A stretch of DNA of 64,000 nucleotides. Origin: Cryptomeria japonica. Its lineage: Eukaryota; Streptophyta; Pinopsida; Cupressales; Cupressaceae. Where the stretch lies: the NCBI RefSeq assembly GCF_030272615.1, contig NC_081410.1:187016119-187080118 (forward strand), written 5' to 3'. The notes below the pieces were generated by a model, which was not told the DNA's origin, did no database searches, and saw only the letters and a program-made list of their open reading frames with translations. Shown piece by piece: positions 11,851 to 26,060 of the stretch (position 1 is its first letter; each line of letters starts with the position of its first letter). Made by a program: the position numbers and the translations under genes.

Positions 11851-13440
11851 GTGCTCTAGCCAGAGACTTAGACTCATCGGGACCATTCGAGTCCTGAGTC
11901 ACTCACTAAGTACTACACTCTTCTAATAGGAGTACACCGAGGTTGCCGTCCTTAGGAGAAATCAAAATAACATAATACAAGCTTGAATTCTACCTCAGAA
12001 TTTGGCTTAAAGCCTCGAGAAGTCAAGCGAATCCATACGGGATTCCTTCCGAGTATGCATTGAATTACTTTTTCCTTTTTTATTATACTTATCCTTCAAA
12101 TTAGGATTCTTCTCAATCCTTCTTCTTACCAAAAACTAGACCCCATCCACAAACACTTGAGTACTAGGGACAACTCTGTCCCTAGACTGCCTACATACCC
12201 ATTTCAGCACAAGATCAAGGCGTAATGTATGTAGTTCTATTTTCTACTCTATGGTTTGATGTAAACTGATTATTTGGGTATGAAACCCTTTCTAGGGTCA
12301 ATGTCCCAGATAATTTCTTTGTGGTTGCTACCCACGGTGGTAGTACTTAAGCAAAGGCTCAAGATGGCCTATTGCTTGTGGCCTAAAACAACTAGATCCT
12401 AATATCTATCATAAGCGTCACCCTTGACCCAATTGTCAATCGTCAACAATTATCCAAGATTAAATCAATTTTATAAAAGCATTTCACTCAATCAACCCTA
12501 AAGGGGGTTTACTATGGTTTAACTCAGTGGATGAAAGATCATTTTAGGATTATCTTATTATATTATTGATCCAAGGGGGATTACCCACCCCTTGGATTTT
12601 AACTTCCAAGTGTCCCTTATTACTCCCCGATGATTTATAGGGAAGATGCCATAGACGTTATTGATGCAGCTTTATTAGGCGTTAAGTGTAGTAGTTCAAC
12701 ATGACGACATTACCCGTAAGTGTGACCCAGAGGCACCGTAAATACTGAACGCTACTAGGTTTTGGTTTTCCGACTTCCTTTATTTAGTTTTCTTAACTAA
12801 GAAGCTATAAACATCATGCTTGAAAACAATTATGAATTGAACGTGCATAATTAGACATTGCAAAGCTTAATTAATTGAAATAACTAGTTGATGAATTGCG
12901 TGGAATAAAAACCATAACTAAATTATTTAATATTCAAAACTGAAATATAACTTACATAATAATGATAATTATGAAACTTGCATGTTAATAATTAAACATG
13001 TAACTTGCATGAAGATGAAGAAATGTAACTTTATCATCAATAAATGCAAATAATGTAAATTTATTCACATCATGCAAGAATAGTGTAGGTTACATGCAAG
13101 GTTAAGCAATGTTTTATTTCTACCATGAGAACAATCACTTATAGAGTCACTGGTTTGAAAAATAGCAATTAGTTAAGACATTTGACAATTTTGATTCAAA
13201 TCATATTAATATGAATTAATTGTTTTTAATGAATCTAAAATGCCAACTAAGTGACCCCATGCATCTTAAATAGATTGAAAGATTCTAATTATAAAATTTG
13301 ATATAATTTAATTTACTATTATAAATTGCTACAGATAAATTAATTATAAATTCACTAAAGATAATTAAAAATTTACCTAAGTTAAATTTTATTAAACTAA
13401 AATAATTTTTTTTAACAAAATCCAATTGCCAAAAATTTAA
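11851..13440. other. Intergenic with small inverted repeats, no supported gene
   Basis: No ORF or mobile-element boundary can be defined. A perfect 9-bp stem with a 4-nt loop, CTAGGGACA/TGTCCCTAG, lies at 12164-12185. The stretch 11870-12800 is richer in GC than its surroundings and could be a worn LTR, but I found no partner. Confidence 0.4.
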
Positions 13441-13454
13441 ATGTTACGTAGTGG

Positions 13455-13655
13455 CTTTTTAAAGCTAAGTGGGCATGGGGGCCATGGGTCTCATCACCAC
13501 TGCAGACCTGTGGGTGCAGGCCTGCAGTGATGAGGGGGCCACCATGGTCCCCTCCACTCCCTTGCGGCCACTGCCGTAATGGTGACCACAGGGTAGTGGA
13601 GGGTACCACTCCTGGCAGTAGTAATAACTCCACCCCCTGTGTTGGCCCATTAATC
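13455..13655. other. GC-rich island with two stem-loops
   Basis: About 200 bp of GC-rich sequence sits in otherwise very AT-rich DNA. It holds a stem-loop with arms CACTGCAG/CTGCAGTG and a second with arms CCCTCCACT/AGTGGAGGG. No start-to-stop ORF makes sense here. It could be a small foldback element or a fragment of a GC-rich gene or repeat. No target duplication was found. Confidence 0.5.
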
Positions 13656-13784
13656 CATGCAACATAAAAAAATGAAATTTATTCCTCGGACTTCTTCGTA
13701 TTATTTTGCATATATATTTTTTTGTATAAATTTTAATAACATATATATATATATGGTTTCTATTCTAGTTTATTTAATAATATA

Positions 13785-15789
<2,005 letters not shown>

Positions 15790-17009
15790 GGTTTGTGATC
15801 ATGATGAGAAAAATGAGAAATTGGCCACACGACAACATTTGATTGAATGAGACTGAATATTTTTTCACCAATTGAATTTTTTTTTGCCTTAATAAAACCG
15901 TAGGGAATCTTGAAAAATAGAGATAGGGTTTTGTAGGGACCCCTCTCATGGCCCCATAGGTTCAAACAGATTGTTTGCAGGTGCCATGGATACTAAGTTA
16001 GGGCCCGCCAAATTTTGACAATTTTTAGCACTTAGGGCACTCAAGGGACAACACTGGTAGGGTATGACCTCGACCGTTCGACCGAGTGGGAGGGGGGAAT
16101 AGGAGCATGAATAGGGTAAGAATGAATAACTGGACATGTTAGAACTGACGTCTCATGATCATGATGAACAAAATGAGAAATTGGCCACGCAACAACATTT
16201 GATTGAATGAGATTGACAATTTTTTCACCAACTGAAAAAACGTTGTCCTAATAAAACCGTAGGGAATATTGAAAAACTTAGATAGGATTTTGTAGGGACC
16301 CCTCGCATGTCTCCATAGGTTCAAACAAATCATTCACAGGTGCCATAGATTCTGAGTTAGGGCTCGCCAAATTTTGACAATTTTTAGCACTTAGGGTGCT
16401 CAAGGGACGACATTGGTAGGTTATGATCCTGAGAATTTGACTGAGTGGGGGGGGGGGGGGGGGGAATAGGAGCATACATAGGGTAAGAATGCTTAACTAG
16501 ACATTTCAGAATTGACGGTTCATGATCATGACGAGCAAAACGAGAAATTGACCACGCGACAACATTCGATTGAATGAGACTGACGATTATTTCACCAATT
16601 GAAAAAATGTTTCCCTAACAAAACCATAGGGAATCTTGAAAAACTGAGATAAGGTTTTGTAGGGACTCCTCTAGTTGCCCCATAGGTTCAAACAAATTGT
16701 TTGCAGGTGCCACAGATTCTGAGTTAGGGCCCGTCAAAGTTTGACAATTTTTAGCACTTAGGACGCTCAAGGGACGACACTGGTAGGGTATGACCCCAAG
16801 TGTTCAACTGAGTGGGGGGGGGGGAATAGGAGCATGCATAGGGTAATAATGCCTAATTGGACATGTCGGAAATGGAGGTTTGTGATCATGATGACCAGAA
16901 TGAGAAATTGGCCGCACGACAACATTTGATTGAATGAGTTACGATTTTTTTTGCCAACTGAAAAAATGTTGTCCCAATAAAACCATAGGGAATCTTGAAA
17001 AACTGAGAT
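15790..17009. repeat. Satellite array: four ~360-bp monomers with variable poly-G tract
   Basis: The anchor GATCATGA recurs at 15797, 16157, 16524 and 16884, giving monomers of 360, 367 and 360 bp; the fourth is cut short near 17009. Shared blocks include TTGGCCACRCGACAAC, TTTTGTAGGGACYCCT and TTTGACAATTTTTAGCAC. Each full monomer has a G-run before GGAATAGGAGCATG: interrupted near 16088-16097, ~18-20 Gs near 16447-16464, and ~11 Gs near 16813-16824. No convincing protein is encoded; short minus-strand ORFs across the array are by-products. Confidence 0.92.
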
Positions 17010-17638
17010 GAATAATTTTGACACTTGAATCCCCCATTGACACCTTTTTACAACTTTTGAGCAATCTTGAGCAATTTTGCGAATATGAGTAACCTATGAC
17101 TAGACATAACAAATATTGGTCTAGATGACCTAATTACAAAAAAAATGATTATATTTCACCTTATTTACATTGAGAATTCATCAAAACACTTGTCTTCCAA
17201 ATTTGACCTCGTGGAGGCTTGATGAGCAAGGAGGTCATTAAATTTGGTGAAGTTGCCAAAGGCAACCAAATTTAACACTTACGATTTAGATGAAATAAAT
17301 TATATATAATCTGAAGATTATACAAACAACACTTACTATGAAATGAAATGAATTGTATTGTTCATTAAATAACCATTATTAACCATTGTTAATTATTGGA
17401 TTGAAGATTAAAGTTTAAAATGATAACACCATGCACACATGAGCAATAATTTATATGATCAAATATCAACTTCTGTATGTATGAAAATGTCAAATGATTA
17501 CAATTGTATGTCCATACACAAATATGGTATAAATGCCAACTCAAACAAAATGTATGTCTATATACGTGAATGTATGTCCATATACAAAATATACATGCGA
17601 ACTAGACATGTAAGCATCCCAAAACTATCTATAACATC
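17010..17638. other. Intergenic, no supported gene
   Basis: AT-rich flank between the satellite and the 3' end of the minus-strand gene relic. An imperfect inverted pair, CCAAATTTGACCT and AGGTCATTAAATTTGG, lies near 17198-17255. Confidence 0.4.
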
Positions 17639-19417
17639 CTAAGCTACTGATGAATCATCAAAATCGATCCTCTTCACCGCGCTGTTCAACTCTGAAGGAT
17701 CCTGCACAAGAAAAAACAAACCACAATTAAGATTAGTTATATTATATAACTCACATTCAAAAAGTTAACATAAAAAATGAACTATAACTGAACTATTCTT
17801 GTTTACCTCATCTCCATGTTTTCTCTTCAGATTTGGAGGACTCTTGATGTATGTCTTTGGTAGAGGAGGTATATTTTCAATATTTTCATACACAACCTAC
17901 ATATGTTCACAAACATGACATTGATACAAGTTAGCATATAATTGTCACTGATAATAATGAATTATATCTACTAAACACAAAATAAAATAAAAACATGTAC
18001 TCGAGGCATCTCTTCTTCTTCTTCTTCATCATCATCATCATCTTCAGGTATAATGGGTGTAGTCAACAAGGATGTGAAGCCAATAAATTTTTGTACATAT
18101 ACACAACAAGTATATGAAAATATCAATCTATTTCTAGATGCGTATAATCATTATAAGTTATTTAAACTATTCATTCAATCATATTTGCATTCAATTACCT
18201 TTCCCTTGTCTCCAGCTACACTACCAGATCCTAAATTGCATAGCCCTGCACTCGCGCTACTTGTGCCCTACAAGAGTAAAATAAGATATACATGCAAGTT
18301 ACTACACAATCTAATTAATGCCAATATAAATGATGAGCATGTATGTACAATAAAATACAAATGACTAGGTGCAATAATATATGTACTGTAAAGCTATCAA
18401 GGCCAAATGAAATGGCCGTCAAGGTGCCCTCCTGGATCTGTATCAACTCCTCCTATATCATCAATTGTTAAATAGACCATGTAAATAAAAATTAGTACTT
18501 AATATTATCTAGATTATAAATATTCATTTAAAATATAGATTGAACTGTGAAAATACAAATCTTACCACTACATCATCAATGAATGACGAAGGTGCCTCCT
18601 TGCCTCTAGCATGTGAGGACTCTCTAGGGTATCCTCCAGTCCTTGTCATAACATCTGGTGCATCGTGCATCTCATGCACCTCATAATCTGCAGTGTGCGC
18701 AGGAGGATCAACAAGCCATCCAAGTGGACCCAAGCATAGGTGCCCACACATGACATAACTACGGGGCATGAAAATGTGTGGAACCTAGGAGGACATGTTA
18801 GCGCCACCGAATGCACCACTATGATCAAAAGAAGGCTAAGATAGTACCCCAGCCTGAGAAACCAAAAGGCTACTCAAAGAGTGAATAGCCGATATGCTTC
18901 ATGACATCAACTCACTGATGATATTTGGATATTGCAATGGAGGTGGGGGATCAACAGGAGGAGGGGGGACATATGGGCCCTGGACTGCTCTGACTACCCC
19001 ACGTCTATCTCGGGGCATACCTAAACCCATACCCTGGAAAGGTTGGATGTCAAAGTAGTTCACATATTTTCCTAAAGTAAACTCAGCATACAATTTTTTA
19101 ATGAAGTAGAAGGGGACATCAAGATTGTTGTTGGGTGGTTTATCAAAAACCATCCACCAAGGATCCCAATTTTTTTTCACAATATTATCATTTTTGCACC
19201 ATTTAATAGAAAGTTTTAATTTTGGGGGGTCTACGGGTTGAATAGTGCGGGGATTCACAAACAATGCGGTGATATCGGCTTTGGATATCTTGAGATCCAT
19301 GATCTCCTTATAGGACAAGTCATCCACATATTTATCCCTCATAAAATATCACCACAAAAGAGCGACATTGTGCTCCTTTGTGACGATTTCTATACTCTTT
19401 ATGATGGACGTGAAGGG
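17639..19417 (-). pseudogene. 3' part of a split six-exon gene relic (unknown function)
   Basis: On the minus strand there is a long exon (19417-18566) followed by short exons with clean GT..AG edges: 18452-18387, 18267-18199, about 18078-18001, 17896-17807 and 17701-17639, ending TAG. The measurable junctions are all phase 0. The acceptor of the fourth exon is not clear. The long exon keeps one frame interrupted by TGA and TAG codons (for example TGA at 18901-18899). The product has a Pro-rich stretch (VPPPPVDPPPP), an Asp/Glu run encoded by a GAT/GAA repeat near 18005-18045, and a basic C-terminal segment KRKHGDE. The 5' part is at 32805-32621; the copia element at 19418-32620 interrupts it. 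I do not recognise the family; an accessory gene of a DNA transposon or a plant-specific gene are both possible. Confidence 0.65.
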
Positions 19418-20576
19418 TGTTGGTATTTGATTAAGATTGCATTGATGAGCTAATGTGTTGCCATTGATGTCAATTGTAACCGATAATGATGTTTCATTTT
19501 CAATCGGTAGGTGAGCTAGTGAAGGGAACCAATATTACTTTAGAAGCAGTGAGATCAATCGGTAACCCTACCTTTTGATGTGTCAAACCCTAACTGATGA
19601 AGCTTGGTGAATCAGTTGTATTGGTTTATGATCAAATGGTGAACGATAATGATTATGCCATGTATGCATGTTGTATATGATGAGTTTCAAGTTTTTTTGG
19701 CATGTAGAGATAACGGTTTTATCTTGGGAATGAGCGAATACATTGCATGAAGAGGAAACCACGTGATGAGTTACAATATTCAATGGAGTGGTGATCAAGA
19801 AGTGGTTGAGGTTGTCTTGAACAATGTGCAATGATTTCTATGTAATCTAATGATCATAATTGAACTAATTTTTTTGTAATCTTTATGAGATCTTAGGTTT
19901 GTGATGTGTTACCGACCTATTATTTTGCTTATAAGGTCAATGAGTTGTTTTGTTGTAGTGTTGGAAATTTTGGCTAAGTGTCAGTGTGATTGATTGTCAA
20001 ACTAGAAGGTGTATGTGCAGTATATGTGAAGGCAGATAGGAGAATGAAAAGGATCTGATCAAGAAAAGTAGTGCTATTTACCATATCAACAAACCCCTAT
20101 TGTTCTCTAACAATTACAATAATCAAATACCTTAACTGGGTAAGATTTAACATGATTAGTTCTTTCTAAATCCTCTAACCAGGTGATCCATTAGCTTGGA
20201 TTTCAAATCCTCTATCGAGGTTACTTCTAATAGGGCATTATAGTCAATCCCTTAACGGGGTGGTCCCTAATAGAATCTGTTCCTAATAAGAATTTTTGTA
20301 AATCTTTAACAGGCTTGGCTCCTAATAGGGCAAACTTCAGAAGAGTTCAGAAGTTTAGAAGAGTTGAAAATACTATTATTCTGATATGACAGTCAACTGA
20401 TATACTTGATAGTTCTATTGCAATTTATTACTCAGTGTTTGAACCAGTTTGTTTAGTGATTGACTTGTGAGTTTGTCTTCAAGTTTGGTGAAAGTTAAGT
20501 CAATTTTCTATCTACTGATTCACCCCCCCCCCCTCTTAGTAGTTTTCTGGATCCTTATTGATTTATCATATCATCA
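19418..20576 (+). repeat. 5' LTR of the copia element
   Basis: An 1159-bp LTR, TGTTGGTATTTG...ATATCATCA. It aligns with 23425-24805 plus 32614-32620 but lacks about 230 bp present in the 3' copy (24371-24610). A C-run near 20522-20532 precedes its 3' end. Confidence 0.88.
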
Positions 20577-20578
20577 AT

Positions 20579-20590
20579 TGGTATTAGAGC
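20579..20590 (+). other. Primer-binding site (initiator Met tRNA type)
   Basis: TGGTATTAGAGC lies two bases inside the 5' LTR. It differs at one base from the common plant copia site TGGTATCAGAGC, which pairs with the 3' end of initiator methionine tRNA to prime minus-strand synthesis. Confidence 0.9.
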
Positions 20591-20646
20591 ATTTCAGGTC
20601 CTCTAGTGTCTAAGCCTACCAACTTGAGGTAAAGATCTAGAAGATC

Positions 20647-21350
20647 ATGATGAAGAAAGAAGGTCTGAAGTTTAATACGGAAAACTACAAAATATGGAGT
20701 GATAAGATGAAAATTTATATCAAGTGTCTAGGAATTCAATACTGGGAACATGTTGTTACACAATACACTGCACCTAGTGGGACTATGTGTCATGATCAAA
20801 AGAAAGAGGAACAAGAGAATAATCAAGCATTGGAGGCCATAATAAGTTCTTTGTCTCATTCAGAGTATGTTGATGTCCATGGTTTGGAGATTGCTTATGA
20901 TGCGTGGAAGAAACTTGAGGAAATCTATAGCGGCGATGAGCATGTGAAGATCACCAAAGAAGAGAGTCTGAGAGGTAAATTTGATGACATGTAGATGGTT
21001 GAAGGTGAGAATATTCAACAGTATGGTCAGAGGATCAAGGAGATAGTCAGTGAGATCAAGAGTGCTCATGGCAAAGTGGTGGATGCCACAGTGGTTAGTA
21101 AGGAGTTGAGAACCCTTCTATAGGTTTACTCTATCCAAGTTACAACCATTCCAGAGCTAAAGTCTATTGATAAAACTAAGGTAACTCTTGACTCCATCAT
21201 TGGTAAACTTACTGCATTTGAATTAAATGGTTGTGATGGTAGTGCTCAAAAATCTGAATCTGCATTTAGAGCTTTAGTTTCTAACCCACCTGTGAGGAAA
21301 AGAAGAGATGCTAGTCACAGTTATGAGTCTAGATTCTACAGAATAAGATG
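20647..21350 (+). pseudogene. Copia gag remnant (UBN2-type)
   Basis: The frame opens at ATG 20647 with the copia gag signature FNTENYKIWSDKMKIY and WKKLEEIYSG. It runs to a TAG at 20992-20994, continues in frame as MVEGENIQQYGQRIKEI, then meets another TAG near 21121 and double stops near 21350. The zinc knuckle normally found after this domain is absent, and RT sequence follows almost at once, so a deletion has joined gag to pol. Confidence 0.85.
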
Positions 21351-21403
21351 ATGATAGTGAGGAAGAAGAACTTGAAGATATTGATCATGTTATTCTAAGG
21401 TAT

Positions 21404-23040
21404 GTGAGACTCAATCATAATCCTGACCAAATTATTGGAGATAAATATGATGGAGTGTTAACTAGAAGAAGAATTAGAGAGAATTCTTGTATGATCTCCA
21501 CTATTGAGCCTAGAACTACTAAGGAAGCCTTTGGAGATGATCACTGGATAAAAGCTATGGAAGAGGAGCTTGACCAGATTGAGAAGAACAATACATGGAC
21601 CCTAGTACCCACATTGGTGAATAAAAATGTGATAGGCACTAAATGGGTATTCGGGAATAAATTGAATGAAGATGGAGTAGTAGTTAGAAACAATGCTAGA
21701 TTAGTATGCAAAGGTTATGCACATGAAGAAGGAGAAGACTATGGCAAGACATTTGCACCAGTTTCTATATTGGAAGGTGTTAGGACTCTACTTGCATTTG
21801 CAGCATATAGGGGATTCAAAGTATATTAGATGGATGTGAAGTCAACATTTCTAAATGGAATACTAGAAGAGGAAGTATACATTGAACAACCAGATGGTTA
21901 TGATTTGACTGATGTAAAGGATACGGTGTGTAAACTACACAAGGAACTATACGGTTTGAAGCAAGCACCAAGAGAATGGTATGAAAGACTACATTCACAC
22001 CTGATGAAGATAGATTTCTAGAGAACCAGTGAAGACAACAATATATATCTCAAGACTGAAGGAGATAAGATACTAGTTAGTGAAGTGTTTGTGGATGATA
22101 TTATATTTGAAGGAAATGATGACATGAGTGATAACTTGAAAATGAGATGAAAAGTGAATTTGAAATGTCTCTTGTAGGAGAGATAAAATTCTTCATAGGT
22201 TTGCAAATTTAGTAGATGAAGAGTGGTATTTTTATCACATAGTCCAAATATGTGAAATAAGTATTGAAGACATTTGGAATGAGTGACTGTAAACCATTTG
22301 GGACACCAATGGTTATAGATTGTAAACTATCTAAGGAGGATGATGCCACATCCATTGATGAAAAGAAGTATAGATCAATGATAGGGAAACTAAATTATGT
22401 TGTTCACAACACACCAGATATTGCTCATGCAGTTGGTTTAGTTGCCAGATTTTAGAAGAACCCAAAGGAAACACACATGATTGTAATTAAAAGGATATTC
22501 AGATATTTGAAAGGTACTATTGATTATGGATTATGGTATCCATATGCAGGTAACTTTGATTTGAAGGTTTATACAGATGTAGACTGGGTAGGAGATGTTG
22601 ATGATAGGTAGAGCACAACCGGTGGTGTATTGTTTCTTGGAGGAAGACTTGTATCTTGGAGCAACAAGAAGAAAAGTTGTATAGCACAATCTACTGCTGA
22701 AGCTGAATATGTTGTAGCGTATATAAATTGTACCCATGCAATCTGGATGAAACACATTCTAGGAGGATTCAAGTTAAAGATCACATAACTGGTAAAGATT
22801 TTATGTGATAACACCAATGTAATAAATATCTCAAAGAAATCGGTGTTGCACGCTAGAACCAAGCATATTGAGCTGAAATATCATTTCTTGAGGGGGAAAG
22901 TGTAGAGTAAAGATGTGCTACTGGAGCATGTATCTACTAAGGAGAAGGTAGTGGATAGCTTTACTAAACCTCTACCTAAGACTAATTTTGAGTATCTTAG
23001 AGGTCAGATAGGGGTTGTGCCCCTACATGAGGTCAATTGA
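21404..23040 (+). pseudogene. Copia reverse transcriptase and RNase H remnant
   Basis: Recognisable copia RT blocks occur in order: WIKAMEEELDQIEKNNTW, GTKWVFGNKL, RLVCKGYA, KTFAPVS, then MDVKSTFLNG with the first catalytic Asp. Next are LKQAPREWYERLH and the active-site variant FVDDIIF near 22090. A frameshift lies near 22140. RNase H follows with YTDVDWVGD, STTGGVLFLGG and STAEAEYV, ending near VDSFTKPLP. At least six in-frame stops occur, for example at 21827-21829 and 22019-22021. Protease and integrase are missing upstream. Confidence 0.9.
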
Positions 23041-23424
23041 GCAGATGTAGAAGACATTAGTCCCAAAGCTAATTGAAGAATCTTGAAGCAAGATTGGTGT
23101 AGAGTGGAGTTACTCCATAGGGGGAGCATCAAGTTGCAAATCATTGATGCATAATAGTGAAGTATGACACTACGTGTTTTACTTTCACTTTGGCATTGTT
23201 GTCAAAGGGGGAGAAGAAATTTATGATTATGGAGAAGAACTGTATGATTGATAGAGAGAATAACTATAGCCAGTTACCAGTTGAAGACATGGAGACTTAG
23301 TTGAAGGAGAGTACATGGTAAAATGTAAACCAGGATTCCTATACCTATGTATGTGCATTACTCTCAATCATCACAATCAAAGGGTATTTATATTTGTATT
23401 GTTATCAATGCCAAAGAGAGAGAT
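23041..23424 (+). other. Copia 3' untranslated region
   Basis: Non-coding sequence between the end of RNase H and the 3' LTR. A purine tract, CAAAGGGGGAGAAG, lies near 23197-23210, and a weaker one, CCAAAGAGAGAGAT, directly precedes the LTR at 23411-23424. The second is positioned as the polypurine tract but looks mutated. Confidence 0.6.
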
Positions 23425-24805
23425 TGTTGGTATTTGATTGAAGATTGCATTGATGAACTAATGTATTGTCATTGATGTTAATTGTAACTAGTAATAATGT
23501 TGTTTTGCAACCGATAGGTGAGCTAGTGAAGGGAACCAATATTACTGTAGAAGTAGTGAGATCAACTAGTAACCCTACCTATTGATGTGCCAAACCCTAA
23601 CCGATGGAGCTTGGTGAATCAGTTATATTGGTTTATGATCAAATGGTGAATAGTAATTATTATACCACATATGCATGTTGTATGTGATGAGTTTCAAGTG
23701 TTTTTTGGTGCGTAGAGATAATGATTTTATCTTGGGAATGAGCAAATACATTGCATGAAGAAGAAACTACATGATGAGTTATAAGATTCAATGAAGTAGT
23801 GATTAAGGAGCTGTCGAGGTTGTCTTGAACAATGTGCAATGATTTCTATGTAATCTAATGGTCATACTTGAACCAATTTTTTTGTAATCTCTATGAGATC
23901 ATAGGTTTGTGATGTGTTACCGACCTATTGTTTTGCTTATAAGGTCAATAAGTTATTTTGTTGTAGTGTTGGCAATTTTGGTTAAGTGACAGTGTGATTG
24001 TTTGCTGAACCAGAAGGTGTATCTGCAGTATGTGTGAAGGTAGATAGGAGAATAAAAATGATCTAATCAAGAAGAGTATTTCTATTTACCATATCAACAA
24101 ACTCTTGTTGTTCTCTAACAATTACAATAGTCAAATCCCTTAATCGGGTAAGCTTTATTAGGCTTACTGCCTACTAAATCCTCTAACCAAGTGATCCATT
24201 AGCTTGGATTTCAAATCCTCTATCGAGGTTACTACATGGTATTGCTTCTAACAGGGCATTATAGTCATACCCTTAACTAGGTGGTCCCTAACAGAATCTG
24301 TTCCTAACAAGACTTTTTGTAAACCTTTAACAAGCTTGGCTCCTAATAGGGTGAACTTCAGAAGAGTTCAGAATACTTGTGGGTATTCATCCCCACCATG
24401 GTTTTTCCCATTTGGGTTTTCAAGTCAAAAATCATTGTGTCAAGTGGCGAATGATTTTTGTGGTTATGTTTGCTATGGTTAATTTGTTTAACTATTAAAT
24501 CCACTTATTAATGTTAAGATGACCGATAAAAATTTGAAATGTGCTTTTACTATTGTCAGTAAAGTATTTTTATGTTTTGGTTAAATGGTTTGGGAGTTTC
24601 AGATTTGTTATACTATTATTCAGATATGACAGTCAACCGATTTACTTGATAGTGCTATTTTAGTTTATTACTTAGTGTTTGAACCAATTCATTCAATGAT
24701 TGACTTGTGAGATTTTCTTCGAGTTTGTTGAAAGTTAAGTCAATTTTCTATCTACTGATTCACCCCCCCTCTCAATAGTTGTCTAGATCCTTATTGATTC
24801 ATCAT
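23425..24805 (+). repeat. 3' LTR of the copia element (main part)
   Basis: This begins TGTTGGTATTTGATTG and runs to the A2 insertion at 24806. The last seven LTR bases are at 32614-32620, after the duplicated target 32609-32613. Relative to the 5' LTR it holds ~230 additional bp (24371-24610), including a TGTGGGTATTCATCC tract typical of copia LTRs, so the 5' LTR probably lost it. Confidence 0.87.
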
Positions 24806-26038
24806 TGTAGCGTCCTAAAATTGTGACACTTGCAATTTCAACTGCATTTCGGTCTTCACGATGGCGACGCAACATGCAACCTGAATGGAGACCCCGAAAC
24901 CTGTTTATGACACTAAAAACTGCATTTTCTTGCACCCTGTTGTCCCGGGAGGTGGGACCAGAGCGCCCAGCGCCCTGGTCCTGCCCAGTGCCCTAGTCCC
25001 CCAGGACCATGGCGTCCAGCGCCCTGGTCCCTGGCCCTATTTTGGGCCCGGTCTCCTATGGGACTTCGGGTCTTTTTGTTTGCAATTTGGAAAATAACAT
25101 TTCCTGGTCAGCCTAAGGTCGGGAAAATTAGTCTATCAGCCCTAATTAGCAAGTATATAAACTCCATTTTTCTCTCCCATTTGGGTAGAGGAAAAGAAGA
25201 GGAACATATGTGGAAACAATACTCAAGCATTCAAGCATTCAAGCATTCCTTCAAGCAATTGATCATTCTAAGTCTCCATTCAAAGCTAAGTGTTGCATTC
25301 AAGACAAGGATTCAACCATTGAAGAGGAGATCACTTACTACATACTACTACAACATACAACAAACAACAACATCTATACCTTCGCACATAAGGATACAAA
25401 CATCCTTACAACAAGGTATTAGTACTTGTTTTACATTACAGACATTTACATTTACAACATTTCTCATTTCTTGGTTAATTCCAAAACCGGGGTTTGACCT
25501 AAAGGCAAACCCCTAATCCCTAACCCCCCAATCGTCTTCGCTTTTCTATGTGTAGGTTGTAGGTACGCGGCTGAAATTGAAGATCTGGAATCCTTGTGCA
25601 GAGACGAACAGATCCCCCTTCGTTTCGCGGATTTTTCGGAGGACCGTGTGCACGCCGGGCGCCATCGTCCCGTCAACTTTTGCTCAAATTTGCAAGACAG
25701 CGCCGTATCGACATTATACTACTAATTCCAGGTCCGCAGCTTCATCCTATATCCCTAACTCAGTTTATAAGTGAATCTTTCTCACTTTCTATGCATTCCT
25801 AGCTTAATTCTTCTATCAACATTCTTTACAAAAGAGGGTAGCCTTGCTGTCTTAACCCTTGAAACTCATTTAGAATCCAATCTTGCATTGTGTGGGATTG
25901 GATCTTGTGGGTTTCAACCCCTCTTTTGAATGTAAAGTCTCCCAAGTGAAAACTGTCAACCCTAGTCATCTCCCTTCTCTCTCCTTGGAGTTGGAAGAGG
26001 GGAGAGCAACTAGGGTTGGATCGATTTTTCGCTTTACA
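24806..26038 (+). repeat. 5' LTR of A2
   Basis: A 1233-bp LTR, TGTAGCG...TTTACA. It includes the hairpins 24955-24981, 25004-25030 and 25641-25670. The second is an expansion absent from the 3' LTR and from A1, so hairpin number changes within the family. Confidence 0.95.
25154..25160 (+). promoter_or_regulatory. TATA box of the A2 5' LTR
   Basis: TATATAA within AAGTATATAAACTCC, conserved at the same place in the 3' LTR (31724-31730) and in A1 (4689-4695). It is the likely core promoter for the genomic transcript, with a start expected ~30 bp downstream. Confidence 0.75.
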
Positions 26039-26041
26039 TTT

Positions 26042-26060
26042 TGGTGAACCCGACATGAAC
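26042..26060 (+). other. Probable primer-binding site of A2
   Basis: TGGTGAACCCGACATGAAC lies three bases inside the LTR and starts with TGG, complementary to the CCA end of a tRNA. The same site is present in A1. I cannot assign the tRNA species from memory. Confidence 0.65.

Noticed and set aside
18053-18364. 103-aa plus ORF over the split gene
   Set aside because: Overlaps introns and exons 3-4 on the minus strand, which have splice sites and matching phases; no domain on the plus strand.
25058-25516. 152-aa and smaller plus ORFs inside the A LTRs, and their minus-strand counterparts
   Set aside because: Repeated in all three LTRs only because LTRs are alike; they cross the TATA and leader signals, and frames shift between copies. 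No domain.
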